A DNA stretch of 64,000 nucleotides from Dechloromonas sp. Dech2017 (GTDB lineage: Bacteria > Pseudomonadota > Gammaproteobacteria > Burkholderiales > Rhodocyclaceae): the NCBI GenBank assembly GCA_009469585.1, contig SSXW01000005.1:86233-150232 (forward strand). The letters are read 5' to 3'. Under the pieces are notes generated by a model. It saw only the letters and a list, made by a program, of their open reading frames with translations, had not been told where the DNA came from and did not search any database. The translations under genes were made by a program, and so were the position numbers. The stretch's first letter is position 1. Every line of letters begins with the position of its first letter. Positions 45,490 to 56,369 of the stretch are shown here, piece by piece.

Positions 45490-45523
45490 CAATGAAAATC
45501 GGGCAGGCTTGCGACCTGCCCGA
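45490..45523 (-). terminator. Rho-independent terminator of tRNA-Gln
   Basis: On the minus strand a perfect nine-pair stem TCGGGCAGG/CCTGCCCGA with a seven-base loop, followed by TTTTCATT. Confidence 0.85.
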
Positions 45524-45531
45524 AGGAAACT

Positions 45532-45608
45532 TGGCTGGGGAAGAAGGATTCGAACCTTCGAATGCCGGAATCAAAATCCGGTGCCTTGACCAACTTGGCG
45601 ACTCCCCA
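45532..45608 (-). tRNA. tRNA-Gln (anticodon TTG)
   Basis: Acceptor TGGGGAG pairs with TTCCCCA, discriminator G, encoded CCA. The anticodon stem CCGGA/TCCGG encloses TTTTGAT, giving TTG (reads CAA and CAG). T-arm AAGG-TTCGAAT-CCTT. Located between ispE and prs, the usual beta/gamma order. Confidence 0.97.
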
Positions 45609-45683
45609 GCGGGTCGCTCGGACGGGTTCGCGTCCAAGCGAGGCGCGAATATTACAGGAGGGGCGGTGGGAAATCCAGCCTTT

Positions 45684-46544
45684 TCAGAGAATTTTTGCCA
45701 GCGGATGCTCGTCCAGCCCATCGGCAAGCCAGCCGCGGAAATCCGTGGGGCATTGCGCCAGAACGGTTTCGGCTTCGCCGTGGGTGGCGAAGGCGGCGAA
45801 GACGCAGGCGCCGGAGCCGGTCATCATCGCCTGCGGCGCGTGTCGGCGCAGCCAGGCCAGGGCTTGGGCGACGGCTGGGAAGCGGCTGCAGGCGACGGCC
45901 TCCAGGTCGTTGTGCCCGACCCCGGGGCGCCAGTCGGCGGGGGCGATGACCGGCGTGTCGCGCTTCAGCTCGGCGGCCCCGAAAATGGCGGCGGTCGGGA
46001 TGTGGGCGTCGGGGTGCAGGATCAGGTAGGTGCTGGCCGGCAGGGCGAGGTCGGTGAAGGCTTCGCCGACGCCTTCGGCGAAGGTGTTGCGGCCATGGAC
46101 GAAGACCGGCACGTCGGCGCCCAGGGTCAGGCCGAGTCGTTCCAGGGCCGGGCGGTCGAGTCCGGTCTGCCACAGGTGGTTGAGGGCGAGCAGCACGGTG
46201 GCGGCGTCGGACGAGCCGCCGCCCAGTCCGCCGCCCATCGGCAGCCGCTTGGCGAGGTGGATGGTGGCGCCTTGCAGGCAGCCGGCGGCCTGTTGCAGCA
46301 GGCGGGCGGCGCGCACGGTCAGGTCGCTGTCGGGCGGGACGCCGGGGATGGGCGTGGCCAGCTGGATTTCGCCATCGGGGCGGGGAGCGAAGTGCAGGGT
46401 GTCGGCGCGGTCGATGAAGCGGAAGACGGTTTGCAGCAGGTGGTAGCCGTCGGCTCGCCGGCCGACGACGTGCAGGAAGAGGTTGAGCTTGGCCGGGGCC
46501 GGCCAGTCGCTGTGCCAGTTCCAGTCGAGCCGCTGGTCGGTCAT
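45684..46544 (-). CDS. ispE: 4-diphosphocytidyl-2-C-methyl-D-erythritol kinase
   Basis: A 286-aa GHMP-fold kinase of the MEP isoprenoid pathway. N-terminal PAPAKLNLFLHVVGRRADGYH, the GHMP ATP loop LPMGGGLGGGSSDAA and the C-terminal MMTGSGACVFAAF are typical. The ATG overlaps the lolB stop (ATGA), preferred to an ATG 15 bases earlier. Confidence 0.96.
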   Translation of the reverse strand: MTDQRLDWNWHSDWPAPAKLNLFLHVVGRRADGYHLLQTVFRFIDRADTLHFAPRPDGEIQLATPIPGVPPDSDLTVRAARLLQQAAGCLQGATIHLAKRLPMGGGLGGGSSDAATVLLALNHLWQTGLDRPALERLGLTLGADVPVFVHGRNTFAEGVGEAFTDLALPASTYLILHPDAHIPTAAIFGAAELKRDTPVIAPADWRPGVGHNDLEAVACSRFPAVAQALAWLRRHAPQAMMTGSGACVFAAFATHGEAETVLAQCPTDFRGWLADGLDEHPLAKIL

Positions 46545-47110
46545 GGCGCGTTTTTCCATTGTTCGATGCGCAGCCGCAGTTCCAGTCCGTCGCCGTTGGA
46601 CAGGGTCAGCCGGCCGGGCAGGGCGTCGGGCGCGGCGTTGTCGTAGGCGTAGTCGATCTGCCAGCCGTCTTCGACGAGGCGCAACGGGCGCCCCAGGTCG
46701 TCGTGCGCGATCTGCGCCCGGCCGCCGGAGCGGCCGAGCAGCCAGGCGGGGAGGCGGGCGACCGGCAGGCGCTGGCCGGTGACTTCCTCGATCAGGCCGT
46801 CGGGATCGGTCGATTCGCTGGTCTTGCCGTCGGCCAGGCGCAGCCGGGCGCTAGCCGGACCGGACTCGATTTCGGCGACGCCGTAGCCGAGCGGATTGGC
46901 GAGCAGGATGGTGTCGATTTGATTTTTGTGCGTCCAGGCCAGTCGACCGCCGGCGCTCTGGGCCGGTTGATCGGGTGGGTTGGCACGCAAGGCGAAGCGG
47001 CCTTCCAGCGCGAAGTCGCGCAGATCCTGGCGGGCTGGCAGAGGCGGCGGCGGAAGGCTGGCGCAGCCGGCCAGCAGGCCGGCGACCAGCAACAGGATGA
47101 CGCCGCGCAT
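46541..47110 (-). CDS. lolB: Outer-membrane lipoprotein receptor LolB
   Basis: A 189-aa lipoprotein (lipobox LLAGC, Cys16) that accepts lipoproteins from LolA and inserts them in the outer membrane. The LolB half-barrel pieces are visible: FALEGRFALR, GGRLAWTHK, LLANPLGYGVAEIE and LPAWLLG. Much longer frames in this phase run antisense through the TPR gene and were rejected. TGATG junction with the upstream TPR gene; ATGA junction with ispE. Confidence 0.93.
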   Translation of the reverse strand: MRGVILLLVAGLLAGCASLPPPPLPARQDLRDFALEGRFALRANPPDQPAQSAGGRLAWTHKNQIDTILLANPLGYGVAEIESGPASARLRLADGKTSESTDPDGLIEEVTGQRLPVARLPAWLLGRSGGRAQIAHDDLGRPLRLVEDGWQIDYAYDNAAPDALPGRLTLSNGDGLELRLRIEQWKNAP

Positions 47111-48819
47111 CAGGGCAGGTATTTCTTGATGGTGGCGTTGAGCACGTCGTTGTCGGGGTGGGCCTTGCGGGCCGCCTGGAGCAGGCGGCTGGCGTCGTCG
47201 CGGCGGCCCAGGGTCCACAGCACTTCGCCGAGGTGGGCAGCGATTTCCGGGTCGGCCCGCAGGCGGTAGGCGTTTTCCAGCGTTTGCAGGGCTTCGGCCA
47301 GTTTGCCCTGGCGGTAGAGCACCCAGCCCATGCTGTCCATGATGAAGGCGTCTTCCGGGGCGAGGCTGAGGGCGCGGGCGATCAGATCGTGGGCTTCGTC
47401 GAGCCGGGTGTTGCGTTCGGCCAGCGAGTAGCCGAGGGCGTTGAGGGCGTGGGCGTGGTCCGGCTTGATGGCAAGCAGGTGCTTGAGATGGGTTTCGAGC
47501 AGCTCGGGCTTGCCGATGCGCTCGGCGGTGAGGGCCGTTTCGTAGAGGATTTCCGGGTTGTCGGGCTGGCTGCCGAGCGCGCCGTCGAGCATGATGTAGG
47601 CCTCGTTGTGGCGGCCGGCTTCGCGCAGCAGCTGGGATTCGGCGAGGATGAGCTGGGTGCGCTCGGCCGGGGTGCCACCCCGCGTGTTGTGCAGCAGTTC
47701 GCGCGCTTCGTTGGTCTTGCCCTGCTGCAGCAGGATCTGGGCGGCGCGCGAGCGGGCGGCGATGTACTGGTCGCCGGTGGTGACCTGGCGATAGTGTTCG
47801 AGGGCGGCTTCCGGCTTTTTTTGTTCCTGGTCGAGCTGGCCGAGGAAGAAGTGGATGGTGCTCTTGTCGGGGAAATTGGTGGTCAGCAGGTGTTCGAGCT
47901 GGCTGCGACCGGTCTTGGTGTCGCCTTGCTGCAGGGCGAGCATGGCCACCGGGTAGATGACGTCGGGGTTGTCGGGGTTGTCCTTGATCAGCCGCTCGAA
48001 ATGGCGGCGGGCCTCGTCGTAGCGCTTTTCGGCGATGAGCAGGCGGGCCAGGGTGAGGCGGGCCTCGCGGGCGTCGGGGGTGTCCTCGACGAATTTGGCA
48101 AGGCTGTCGATGGCAGTCTGGTTCGACTGGCGGGCCTGCAGCTGGGCTCGGGCGAGGGCGGCGACTTCCCAGTCCGGGCGCAGTTGCAGCGACTTCTCGG
48201 TTTCCATCAGGGCGCGCAGGTTGTCGCCGGCATTGGCCGCGGCCTGGGCCATGGCGAAGTGGGCTTCGGGGATGGTGTCGTAGGGGGCGGCGACGCTGTC
48301 GATGACCTTCTGCACGGCCTGCTTGTCGGTGATGCGCGACAGCATGCGGTTGAGGTGGAGCAGGTTGCCGCCGACGTTGGCCGGGTCCTTGGCGAGCAGC
48401 ACGCTGAGCTGGGGGGCCAGGTCGTCGAGGCGGTTGGCCATGACGAGCAGCGTCGACTGGGCCTGGCGGGCCTGCGGCGAATCGGGTTCGAGCTCGACCC
48501 ACAGCCGGGCCAGTTCGAGGGCCCGGTCGTACTGGCGGGCGAAACCGGCGACCTCGGTGGCGCGGGCGATGACTTTCGGGTCGCGGGTGCGCCGGGCGAG
48601 GTCCGCCCAGGCGTCGGACGAGAGCGTGGGATCGTTGGCGCGCAGGGCGAGTTCGCCGACCAGGGCCTGGAAGACGGTGCGCGCCACGAGGTCCTCGGAG
48701 GGCGCCTGGCCGCTGGCCCGCTTGCCGGCCGGCGCGGTATTGTCGGCGGCCGGGCAGGGTCCGCCCAGGGTCAGGCCCAGGCTCAGGGTGAGGGCGGCGG
48801 CGATGGACTTCGGTGGCAT
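47110..48819 (-). CDS. Exported TPR-repeat protein
   Basis: A 569-aa periplasmic or outer-membrane-associated protein with a Sec signal (SIAAALTLSLGLTLGGPCPA) and about ten tetratricopeptide repeats through its length; the clearest are EARRHFERLIKDNPDNP and LNALGYSLAERNTRLDEAHD. Genes of this kind sit upstream of lolB in many betaproteobacteria and are thought to act as envelope-assembly scaffolds; no defined partner. First gene of the lolB-ispE operon. Confidence 0.88.
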   Translation of the reverse strand: MPPKSIAAALTLSLGLTLGGPCPAADNTAPAGKRASGQAPSEDLVARTVFQALVGELALRANDPTLSSDAWADLARRTRDPKVIARATEVAGFARQYDRALELARLWVELEPDSPQARQAQSTLLVMANRLDDLAPQLSVLLAKDPANVGGNLLHLNRMLSRITDKQAVQKVIDSVAAPYDTIPEAHFAMAQAAANAGDNLRALMETEKSLQLRPDWEVAALARAQLQARQSNQTAIDSLAKFVEDTPDAREARLTLARLLIAEKRYDEARRHFERLIKDNPDNPDVIYPVAMLALQQGDTKTGRSQLEHLLTTNFPDKSTIHFFLGQLDQEQKKPEAALEHYRQVTTGDQYIAARSRAAQILLQQGKTNEARELLHNTRGGTPAERTQLILAESQLLREAGRHNEAYIMLDGALGSQPDNPEILYETALTAERIGKPELLETHLKHLLAIKPDHAHALNALGYSLAERNTRLDEAHDLIARALSLAPEDAFIMDSMGWVLYRQGKLAEALQTLENAYRLRADPEIAAHLGEVLWTLGRRDDASRLLQAARKAHPDNDVLNATIKKYLP

Positions 48820-48908
48820 GGACAGCTTTCGGTCGAGGGGCGCGTATTAGAACGCTTAGAATCCGTTAAGTTTGGGATGTTATTTGGGTTTGCGCGGAGG
48901 AACAAGCA

Positions 48909-49751
48909 ATGCCGGAGTTGCCGGAAGTCGAGGTCTGTCGCCGGGGATTGGCCCCGGAGCTGGTCGGGGCGCTGATCGAGGGGGTCGATATCCGGGCGCC
49001 GAAGTTGCGCCACGAAATCCCGCCGGCCCTGCGCGAACTGTTGCCGGGCTGCCGGGTGCTCGCTGTGCGCCGGCGCGGCAAGTACCTGCTGGTCGACTGC
49101 CGGCGCGACGGGGCTGACGGGGTCGAGGGTTGCCTGATCATCCACCTCGGGATGACCGGCAACCTGCGCCTGGTGCCGCCCGGAACGCCGCCGGCCCGCC
49201 ACGACCACGTCGATCTGCTGCTCGGCGACTGCCTGCTGCGCTATTCCGACCCGCGGCGTTTCGGCGTCGTGCTGTGGCAGCCCGGGCCGCCGGCAGTCGC
49301 CGAGAGCCACCCGCTGCTGGCCAGCCAGGGCGTCGAGCCGCTGTCCGATACCTTCACGGTCGACTGGCTTTTTGCGGCAATTTCGAAAAGAGGCGGGCCG
49401 ATCAAGCCGGTGTTGATGGACAGCCACCTGGTGGTCGGCATCGGCAACATCTATGCCTCGGAAAGCCTGTTCCGGGCGGGTATTTCGCCGCTGCGGGCGG
49501 CCAACCGGATCAGCCGGGCGCGCTATTCGGTGCTCGTCCCGGCCATCCGCGAGACCCTGTCGGATGCGATCGCGGCGGGCGGCAGCAGCATTCGCGATTA
49601 CGTGCATAGCGACGGCGGCTCCGGCTGGTTCCAGATCCAGGCAGGCGTCTATGACCGGGCCGGACAGCCCTGCCTGCGCTGCGGCGGGGTGGTCAGGCAA
49701 GTCCGCCAGGCCGGTCGGAGCACCTTCTACTGCCCCGGCTGTCAGCATTAA
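48909..49751 (+). CDS. mutM: Formamidopyrimidine-DNA glycosylase
   Basis: A 280-aa base-excision enzyme that removes 8-oxoguanine and nicks abasic DNA. The mature N-terminus PELPEVE carries catalytic Pro and Glu; Lys is in GKYLLV, the helix-two-turn-helix region lies near 170-200, and a C-terminal zinc finger CLRCGG...CPGCQ is present. Divergent from the TPR gene. A dispersed-motif copy lies at 49356. Confidence 0.96.
   Translation: MPELPEVEVCRRGLAPELVGALIEGVDIRAPKLRHEIPPALRELLPGCRVLAVRRRGKYLLVDCRRDGADGVEGCLIIHLGMTGNLRLVPPGTPPARHDHVDLLLGDCLLRYSDPRRFGVVLWQPGPPAVAESHPLLASQGVEPLSDTFTVDWLFAAISKRGGPIKPVLMDSHLVVGIGNIYASESLFRAGISPLRAANRISRARYSVLVPAIRETLSDAIAAGGSSIRDYVHSDGGSGWFQIQAGVYDRAGQPCLRCGGVVRQVRQAGRSTFYCPGCQH
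49356..49390 (+). repeat. Dispersed GCGGTCRAC/A-tract motif, copy in mutM
   Basis: ACGGTCGAC, then GGCTTTTTGC and GGCAATTTCGAAAAG. Encodes TVDWLFAAISK. Confidence 0.6.
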
Positions 49752-49817
49752 AATGCTTCTGCAAGTCTCTGTTTTTATGCTAGATTGAAGTTTCCGACCG
49801 GATCCGGGGAATTCGCC

Positions 49818-51767
49818 ATGTCGCTCGCCAACCAATTCGCAGCCTATACCGCCTGGCGTACCCGCCTGGCCGCCCATGTCGGCGAGCTCCAGGACTGGCT
49901 GGGCCGCAACGAGTTGTCCGACGCCCAGAGCGACCTGCGCCTGACGCAGCTGCTCGAGCGCCTGCGCGAGGACAGGCTCAATGTCGCCTTCGTCGCCGAG
50001 TTCTCGCGCGGCAAGTCGGAGCTGATCAACGCCATTTTCTTCGCCGAGTACGGCAACCGGATGCTGCCTTCGTCGGCCGGCCGGACGACGATGTGCCCGA
50101 CCGAACTGATGTTCGACGGCAACAAGCTGCCCGGCGTCGAGCTGCTGCCCATCCAGACCCGCGCTTCCAATTCGAGCGTCAGCGAGTACAAGCGCTTCGC
50201 CGACGAGTGGACGCGGGTTAACCTCGACACCGGCTCGGCCGAGTCGATGCAGACGGCGCTGCGCCACGTCAGCGAAACCACCCGCGTCACGCCGGAGGAA
50301 GCCGGGCGCCTCGGCTTCGAGGTCGGCGAGGGGCGGATCGACCTGTACAGCGTCGGCGACGACGGGCTGGTCGAGATTCCGCGCTGGCGCCACGCCGTGA
50401 TCAATTTTCCCCACCCGTTGCTCAAGCAGGGGCTGGTCATCCTCGACACGCCGGGTCTCAACGCCATCGGCGCCGAGCCCGAGCTGACCCTGTCGCTGCT
50501 CCCCAACGCCCACGCCGTGCTTTTCATCCTGGCCGCCGACACCGGCGTCACCCAGTCCGACATGGCGATCTGGAAGGAACACATCTGCGCCGGCGGCATG
50601 GCTAGGCGCGGCCGCCTGCTGGTGCTCAACAAGATCGACGGCCAGTGGGACGAACTGAAAACCGCCGAGGCCATCGACGCCGAGATCCAGCGCCAGGTCG
50701 ATAGCTGCGCCGACCTGCTCGACCTGCCGACCAGCCAGGTCTTCCCGGTGTCGGCGCAGAAGGGCCTGGTCGCCAAGATCAACGGTGACACTGCCCTGCT
50801 CGAAAAGAGCCGCCTGCCGGCGCTCGAGGATGCGCTGTCCCGCGAACTGATCCCGGCCAAGCGCGACATCGTCTGCGAGAGCACGGAAAGCGAGTTCGGC
50901 GATGTCAGCCAGCGCATCCGCAGCCTGCTCGACTCGCGGCTGGCCGGGCTGCGCGAGCAGCTGACCGAACTGACCGAACTGCGCGGCAAGAACAAGGGCG
51001 TCGTCGAATACATGATGGGCAAGGTGCGGGCCGAGAAGGACGAGTTCGAATCCGGCCTGCAGCGCTATTACGCCGTGCGCAGCGTGTTCTCGACGCTGAC
51101 CAACAACCTGTTCGGCCACCTCGGTCTCGACGTGCTGCGCCAGCTCACCCACGAAACCCGCGAAGCCATGCTCGACGCCGCCTTTTCCAAGACCCTGTCG
51201 GACGCCATGGCCAATTTCTTCGCCCGTTCGCGCCAGGCGCTGGCCAAGTCGAACGGCGAGATCAGCGAAATCCTGCAGATGATGGAGGCGGTCTACAAGA
51301 AATTCGCCGTCGAGCACGGCCTCAAGCTGGGGGCGCCGACGACCTTCTCGCTGCTCCGCTACGAGAAGGAACTGGACCGCCTGCAGGCCTGGTGCGACGC
51401 CCATCTCAACTCGATGGTCAGCCTGCTCACCCACGACAAGAAGAACATCACGCAGAAATTCTTCGAGGAGGTTGCGGTCCAGGTCCGGCGCGCCTTCGAG
51501 CACGCCAACCGCGATGCCGAAGTCTGGTTGCGGGCCATCATGGCGCCCATGGAAACCCAGGTGCGCGAGCACCAGATCCAGTTGAAGCGCCGCCTCGAGA
51601 GCATCAAGCGCATCCACCAGGCGACCGATACGCTGGAAGACCGCATCGTCGAGCTCGACGGCATCGAGCACAACCTGCTCGGCCAGATCGCGGCGCTCGA
51701 AGAGATCGTCGGCCGGGTGCAGGAAATGCTACTGCCGATCGCCGACGACAAGCGCCTGGCTGCCTGA
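49818..51767 (+). CDS. Dynamin-like large GTPase
   Basis: A 649-aa protein with an N-terminal GTPase domain (about 55-350) and long helical stalk (about 370-640). G1 is EFSRGKSELINAIF, lacking the first Gly of the usual GxxxxGKS; G2 Thr is in GRTTMCP, G3 is LDTPGLNAIG, G4 is LNKID and G5 is VSAQKG. No membrane helix or pleckstrin domain is seen. Bacterial dynamins bend or fuse membranes in stress responses or phage defence, but usually occur in pairs; this one is alone. ATG at 49818 follows GGGGA. Confidence 0.85.
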   Translation: MSLANQFAAYTAWRTRLAAHVGELQDWLGRNELSDAQSDLRLTQLLERLREDRLNVAFVAEFSRGKSELINAIFFAEYGNRMLPSSAGRTTMCPTELMFDGNKLPGVELLPIQTRASNSSVSEYKRFADEWTRVNLDTGSAESMQTALRHVSETTRVTPEEAGRLGFEVGEGRIDLYSVGDDGLVEIPRWRHAVINFPHPLLKQGLVILDTPGLNAIGAEPELTLSLLPNAHAVLFILAADTGVTQSDMAIWKEHICAGGMARRGRLLVLNKIDGQWDELKTAEAIDAEIQRQVDSCADLLDLPTSQVFPVSAQKGLVAKINGDTALLEKSRLPALEDALSRELIPAKRDIVCESTESEFGDVSQRIRSLLDSRLAGLREQLTELTELRGKNKGVVEYMMGKVRAEKDEFESGLQRYYAVRSVFSTLTNNLFGHLGLDVLRQLTHETREAMLDAAFSKTLSDAMANFFARSRQALAKSNGEISEILQMMEAVYKKFAVEHGLKLGAPTTFSLLRYEKELDRLQAWCDAHLNSMVSLLTHDKKNITQKFFEEVAVQVRRAFEHANRDAEVWLRAIMAPMETQVREHQIQLKRRLESIKRIHQATDTLEDRIVELDGIEHNLLGQIAALEEIVGRVQEMLLPIADDKRLAA

Positions 51768-51790
51768 AACCGGCTTACTCGGCCACTGCT

Positions 51791-51825
51791 GCGGTCAACC
51801 GGAAAAAAGGCACGAAACCGGAAAA
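51791..51825 (+). repeat. Dispersed GCGGTCRAC/A-tract motif, intergenic copy after the dynamin gene
   Basis: GCGGTCAAC, then GGAAAAAAGG, CGAAACCG and GAAAATG. Noncoding, beside a bidirectional terminator. Confidence 0.65.
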
Positions 51826-51855
51826 TGAAAAACCCGCCATCTGGCGGGTTTTTCA
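51826..51855. terminator. Bidirectional terminator between the dynamin gene and fdx
   Basis: Fourteen-pair perfect stem: CCCGCCA/TGGCGGG core flanked by TGAAAAA and TTTTTCA, two-base loop. Serves both convergent genes. Confidence 0.93.
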
Positions 51856-51871
51856 TGGGGGCGAGGCACGC

Positions 51872-53179
<1,308 letters not shown>

Positions 53180-53183
<4 letters not shown>

Positions 53184-54481
53184 TCGGCCGCCACCGTCAC
53201 CGTCACCAGGTTCTCCTGGCGGACGTGGCGGGCGAAGGCCTGCCGGATGTCGCGGGCGGTGACCGCCTGCACCTGGGCCTGGTACTGGTCGAGATAGTCG
53301 AGCGGCAGGCCGTAGAAGCCGATCGCCGCGGCGTTGTCGAGCAGTTTCTTGTTGCTGTCCAGGCGCAGCGGGAAGCTGCCGGTCAGGTTGGCCTTGGCCG
53401 CCGCCAGTTCGTCGTCGTCCGGGCCGTTCTTGAGGAAATCGGCGAGCACTTCGCGGACTACCTTTATCGCCTCACCCGCCTGCGAACGCTTGGTCTGCAG
53501 CCCGATCTGGAAGGGGCCGGCCTGGCGCAGCGGGGCGAAATAGCTGTAGACGCTGTAGGCGTAGCCGCGCTTGTCGCGGACCTCCTTCATCAGCCGCGAC
53601 ACGAAGCCGCCGCCGCCCAGCGTGTAGTTGCCGATGAGCAGCGGGAAATAGTCCGGGTTGCCGCGCTCGACGGCCGGCAGGCCGAGGTAGATGTGGGCCT
53701 GGCTGGCCGGGTGGGCGAGCTGCGTCAGGTTCCATTTCGGTTTTTCGGGCGGCGCCGGCAGGGTGGACGCCTGGCCGGCGGGCAGGCCGCCGGCGATGGC
53801 TTCGGCGATGCGCTCGGCGTCGCTGCGGGCGATGTCGCCGACCAGCGTGATACTGGCGTTGGCGGCGGTGTAGTGGCGGGCGTGGAAGGCAACCAGGTCG
53901 TCGCGGGTGAGGGCGGCGATGCTCTCCGGCGTCGCCTGCCGGCCATAGGGGTGGCTGGGGTAGAGGGCGGCCCAGAAGGCCTTGCCGGCGATGCTGTCGG
54001 GGCGGGTCATGGCCTCCTTGAGGCCGGCGATGGTGCGCGCCTGTTCGCGGGCGAAGACCGGCGCCGCGAACTGCGGCCGGTGCACCACGCTGGCCAGGAT
54101 GTCGAGAGCGGCCTGGCGCTTGTCGGGCGCCGACAGGGTGCGCAGCGTGATGCTCGCCCGGTCGGTGTCTGCACTGCCGCCGAGGTTGGCGCCGATGTCG
54201 GCGAGTTGCTCGGCGATCGCCGTTTCGTCGCGGCCGCCGGCCCCGAGGTCGAGGATGCCGCGGGTCAGCGCGGCCAGCCCGGACTTGCCCTCGGGGTCGA
54301 ACATCGAGCCGGCGGCGAAATCGACCTGGACGTCGAGCATGGGCAGGACGCGGCTTTCGACGAAATAGACGCGGGTGCCGCCGGCGGTCTGCCAGTGTTC
54401 GATCTTGACGCCGGCCAGGGCGCCGTGGGCGATGAACTGGCTGAGAAACAGGGCGAATGCTGCGGTCAACAGTCTTTTCAT
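53180..54481 (-). CDS. M16 family peptidase-like subunit, non-catalytic, exported
   Basis: A 433-aa periplasmic protein with a Sec signal (AAFALFLSQFIAHGALA). It has the M16 two-domain fold but no HxxEH zinc motif in the first domain; instead the substrate-binding Arg/Tyr segment GFVSRLMKEVRDKRGYAYSVYS is conserved, as in the second subunit of mitochondrial-processing-type pairs. It lies with the catalytic M16 gene (54902) in one operon, so the two probably form a heterodimer. Substrate unknown. Confidence 0.88.
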
Positions 54482-54493
54482 GCCAAAAACTCC
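54462..54493 (+). repeat. Dispersed GCGGTCRAC/A-tract motif, copy at the M16-like gene start
   Basis: GCGGTCAAC, then AGTCTTTTC and GCCAAAAACTCC. Spans the start of the M16-like gene and the end of the 140-aa gene, opposite to both. Confidence 0.6.
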
Positions 54494-54900
54494 AGAATCC
54501 GGGGCTGCAAGCTGAGGGCCAGCGCCGCCACGGCAACGACGGCGGTGCCGGCCAGCGCCCAGCCCAGGCGGCGGGTGTGGCGGCGATTGGCTTCGATCTG
54601 GGCGACCAGCTGGGCATTCTGCTCGCCGAGGGCCTGGATCAGTTCGCCGGAGGCCAGCATCTGGGTGCGCAGGCGGCGGTTGCTGGCTTCCAGCACGTCG
54701 AGGCGGCTCGCCGTGTCGACGGCGGCCTCGGCCAGCGCCTCGCCGGACGATTCGGCGTCGGCATCGTCGGGTTCATTGCCTTTGGCGCTCATGCCTTTCC
54801 ACAGCTTCTTGGCGCCGTCGGCGATTTTCGGGGCATTGTCGATGACGTCGCGCCATGGCACATGGGTGAGAATGGTCTTCCAGGGGAGGGGCATGGTCAT
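54478..54900 (-). CDS. Hypothetical coiled-coil protein with C-terminal membrane anchor
   Basis: A 140-aa protein placed between the two M16 genes. The first 60 residues are mixed, then an acidic stretch (DDADAESS), a coiled coil (about 65-105, ending LIQALGEQNAQLVAQIEANRR) and one membrane helix (about 114-132, LGWALAGTAVVAVAALAL). The ATG is one base after the M16 stop and the end overlaps the next gene by four. Topology would put the coiled coil in the cytosol. No recognised family. Confidence 0.75.
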   Translation of the reverse strand: MTMPLPWKTILTHVPWRDVIDNAPKIADGAKKLWKGMSAKGNEPDDADAESSGEALAEAAVDTASRLDVLEASNRRLRTQMLASGELIQALGEQNAQLVAQIEANRRHTRRLGWALAGTAVVAVAALALSLQPRILEFLA

Positions 54901-54901
54901 C

Positions 54902-56260
54902 TTAATGGCGGGTGGCGGTGACCGGGCGGCGGGGCTTGCCGTCCAGCGGCTGGGGGTCGAGGACGCCGACGGTCAGGGTGTCGTCGCCAAAATACTTGCG
55001 GGCTACCGCCTGGACGTCGGCGGCGCTGACCTGCTGCAGCTTGTCGAGCATGCGGTCGAGCTTCTGGTAGGGCAGGCCGACCGCTTCGATCTGGCCGATT
55101 TCCATGGCCTGGCCGAACATCGAGTCGAGCTTGTAGACCTGGGCGGCGAGCAGCTGGGCCTTGGCCCGCTTCAGTTCGGCGTCGCTGATGCCTTCGCTCT
55201 GGACACGGGCGATCTCGGCCCGCAAGGCCTTTTCCAGGTCGTCGACGGTCTTGCCCTCGGACGGCGTGCCGTGCAGGTAGATCATGCCCGGGCCGCGCGC
55301 CGTGTTGTCGTAGTCGATGCCGGCCGACAGCGCGACGCGCTCCTCGCGCACCAGCTTCTTGTTGAAGCGGGCAGCATCGTGGCCGTCGAGGACGGCGGCG
55401 AGCATTTCCAGCGCGTAGGGCTCGCTGTCGCGCTCGATGTCGCGCAGGATGGGCGCCTTGTAGCCCATGATCAGCACCGGCAGTTCGGCCGGCGCCTTGA
55501 CGACGATGCGGCGCATGCCCTGCTGGGCCGGTTCGACCTGCTGGCGGCGCGGCGGCAGCGGGCGGCCTTCGAGGGCGCCGTAATGTTTTTCGGCCAGCGC
55601 GAAGACGGCCCGGTGGTCGACGTCGCCGGTGATCACCACGTAGGCGTTGTTGGGCACGTACCAGGTGTCGTACCAGGCCTTGGCATCGGCCGCCGTCATC
55701 GCCTCCAGGTCGCTCATCCAGCCGATGATCGGCCGCCGGTAGGGGTGGGCCTGCAGGGCGACGGCGTTCATCTGCTCGAACAGCTTGGCCTGCGGGTTGT
55801 CGTCGGTGCGCATGCGGCGCTCCTCCATGACCACCTTGATCTCCTGCGCGAATTCCTTGGCGTCCACGGTCAGGTGACGCATGCGGTCGGCTTCCAGGGC
55901 CATCATGTCGGGCAGGCTTTCCTTGGGCACCTGCTGGAAATAGGCCGTGTAGTCGCGGCTGGTGAAGGCGTTGTCGCGCCCGCCGGCGGCGGCGACGCGC
56001 TTGTTGAATTCGCCCGGGCCGACGCTCGGCGTGCCCTTGAACATCATGTGCTCGAGGACGTGGGCGACGCCGGACGAGCCATCGACCTCGTCGGTGCTGC
56101 CGATGCGGTACCAGACCATGTGCACGGCAGTGGGGGCGCGGCGGTCTTCCTTGACGATGACGCGCAGGCCGTTTTTCAGCGTGGTTTCGTAGGGGTTGGC
56201 GAGCGCTGCGGTCGACAGGCCGGCAGCCAGCAAAACGGAAAGCAGGTATTTCAGGCGCAT
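54902..56260 (-). CDS. M16 family zinc metallopeptidase, catalytic subunit, exported
   Basis: A 452-aa periplasmic protease with a Sec signal (LLSVLLAAGLSTAALA). The inverted zinc motif HVLEH (HxxEH) and the distal Glu in EIKVVMEERR define an active site. The second half has the usual inactive M16 fold. First gene of the M16-coiled coil-M16-rsmD-coaD operon. Divergent from ftsY with a 109-base gap. Confidence 0.93.
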   Translation of the reverse strand: MRLKYLLSVLLAAGLSTAALANPYETTLKNGLRVIVKEDRRAPTAVHMVWYRIGSTDEVDGSSGVAHVLEHMMFKGTPSVGPGEFNKRVAAAGGRDNAFTSRDYTAYFQQVPKESLPDMMALEADRMRHLTVDAKEFAQEIKVVMEERRMRTDDNPQAKLFEQMNAVALQAHPYRRPIIGWMSDLEAMTAADAKAWYDTWYVPNNAYVVITGDVDHRAVFALAEKHYGALEGRPLPPRRQQVEPAQQGMRRIVVKAPAELPVLIMGYKAPILRDIERDSEPYALEMLAAVLDGHDAARFNKKLVREERVALSAGIDYDNTARGPGMIYLHGTPSEGKTVDDLEKALRAEIARVQSEGISDAELKRAKAQLLAAQVYKLDSMFGQAMEIGQIEAVGLPYQKLDRMLDKLQQVSAADVQAVARKYFGDDTLTVGVLDPQPLDGKPRRPVTATRH

Positions 56261-56369
56261 GGGGGGAGGGGGCTTTCTGCTAGAATTCAGGGCTGATTTT
56301 GCATCGAACCGGATGGCATCTTAACGGCTTGCCGCCCGCCTGTCAGCAAGCCTTGAGACCCTAGTACCC

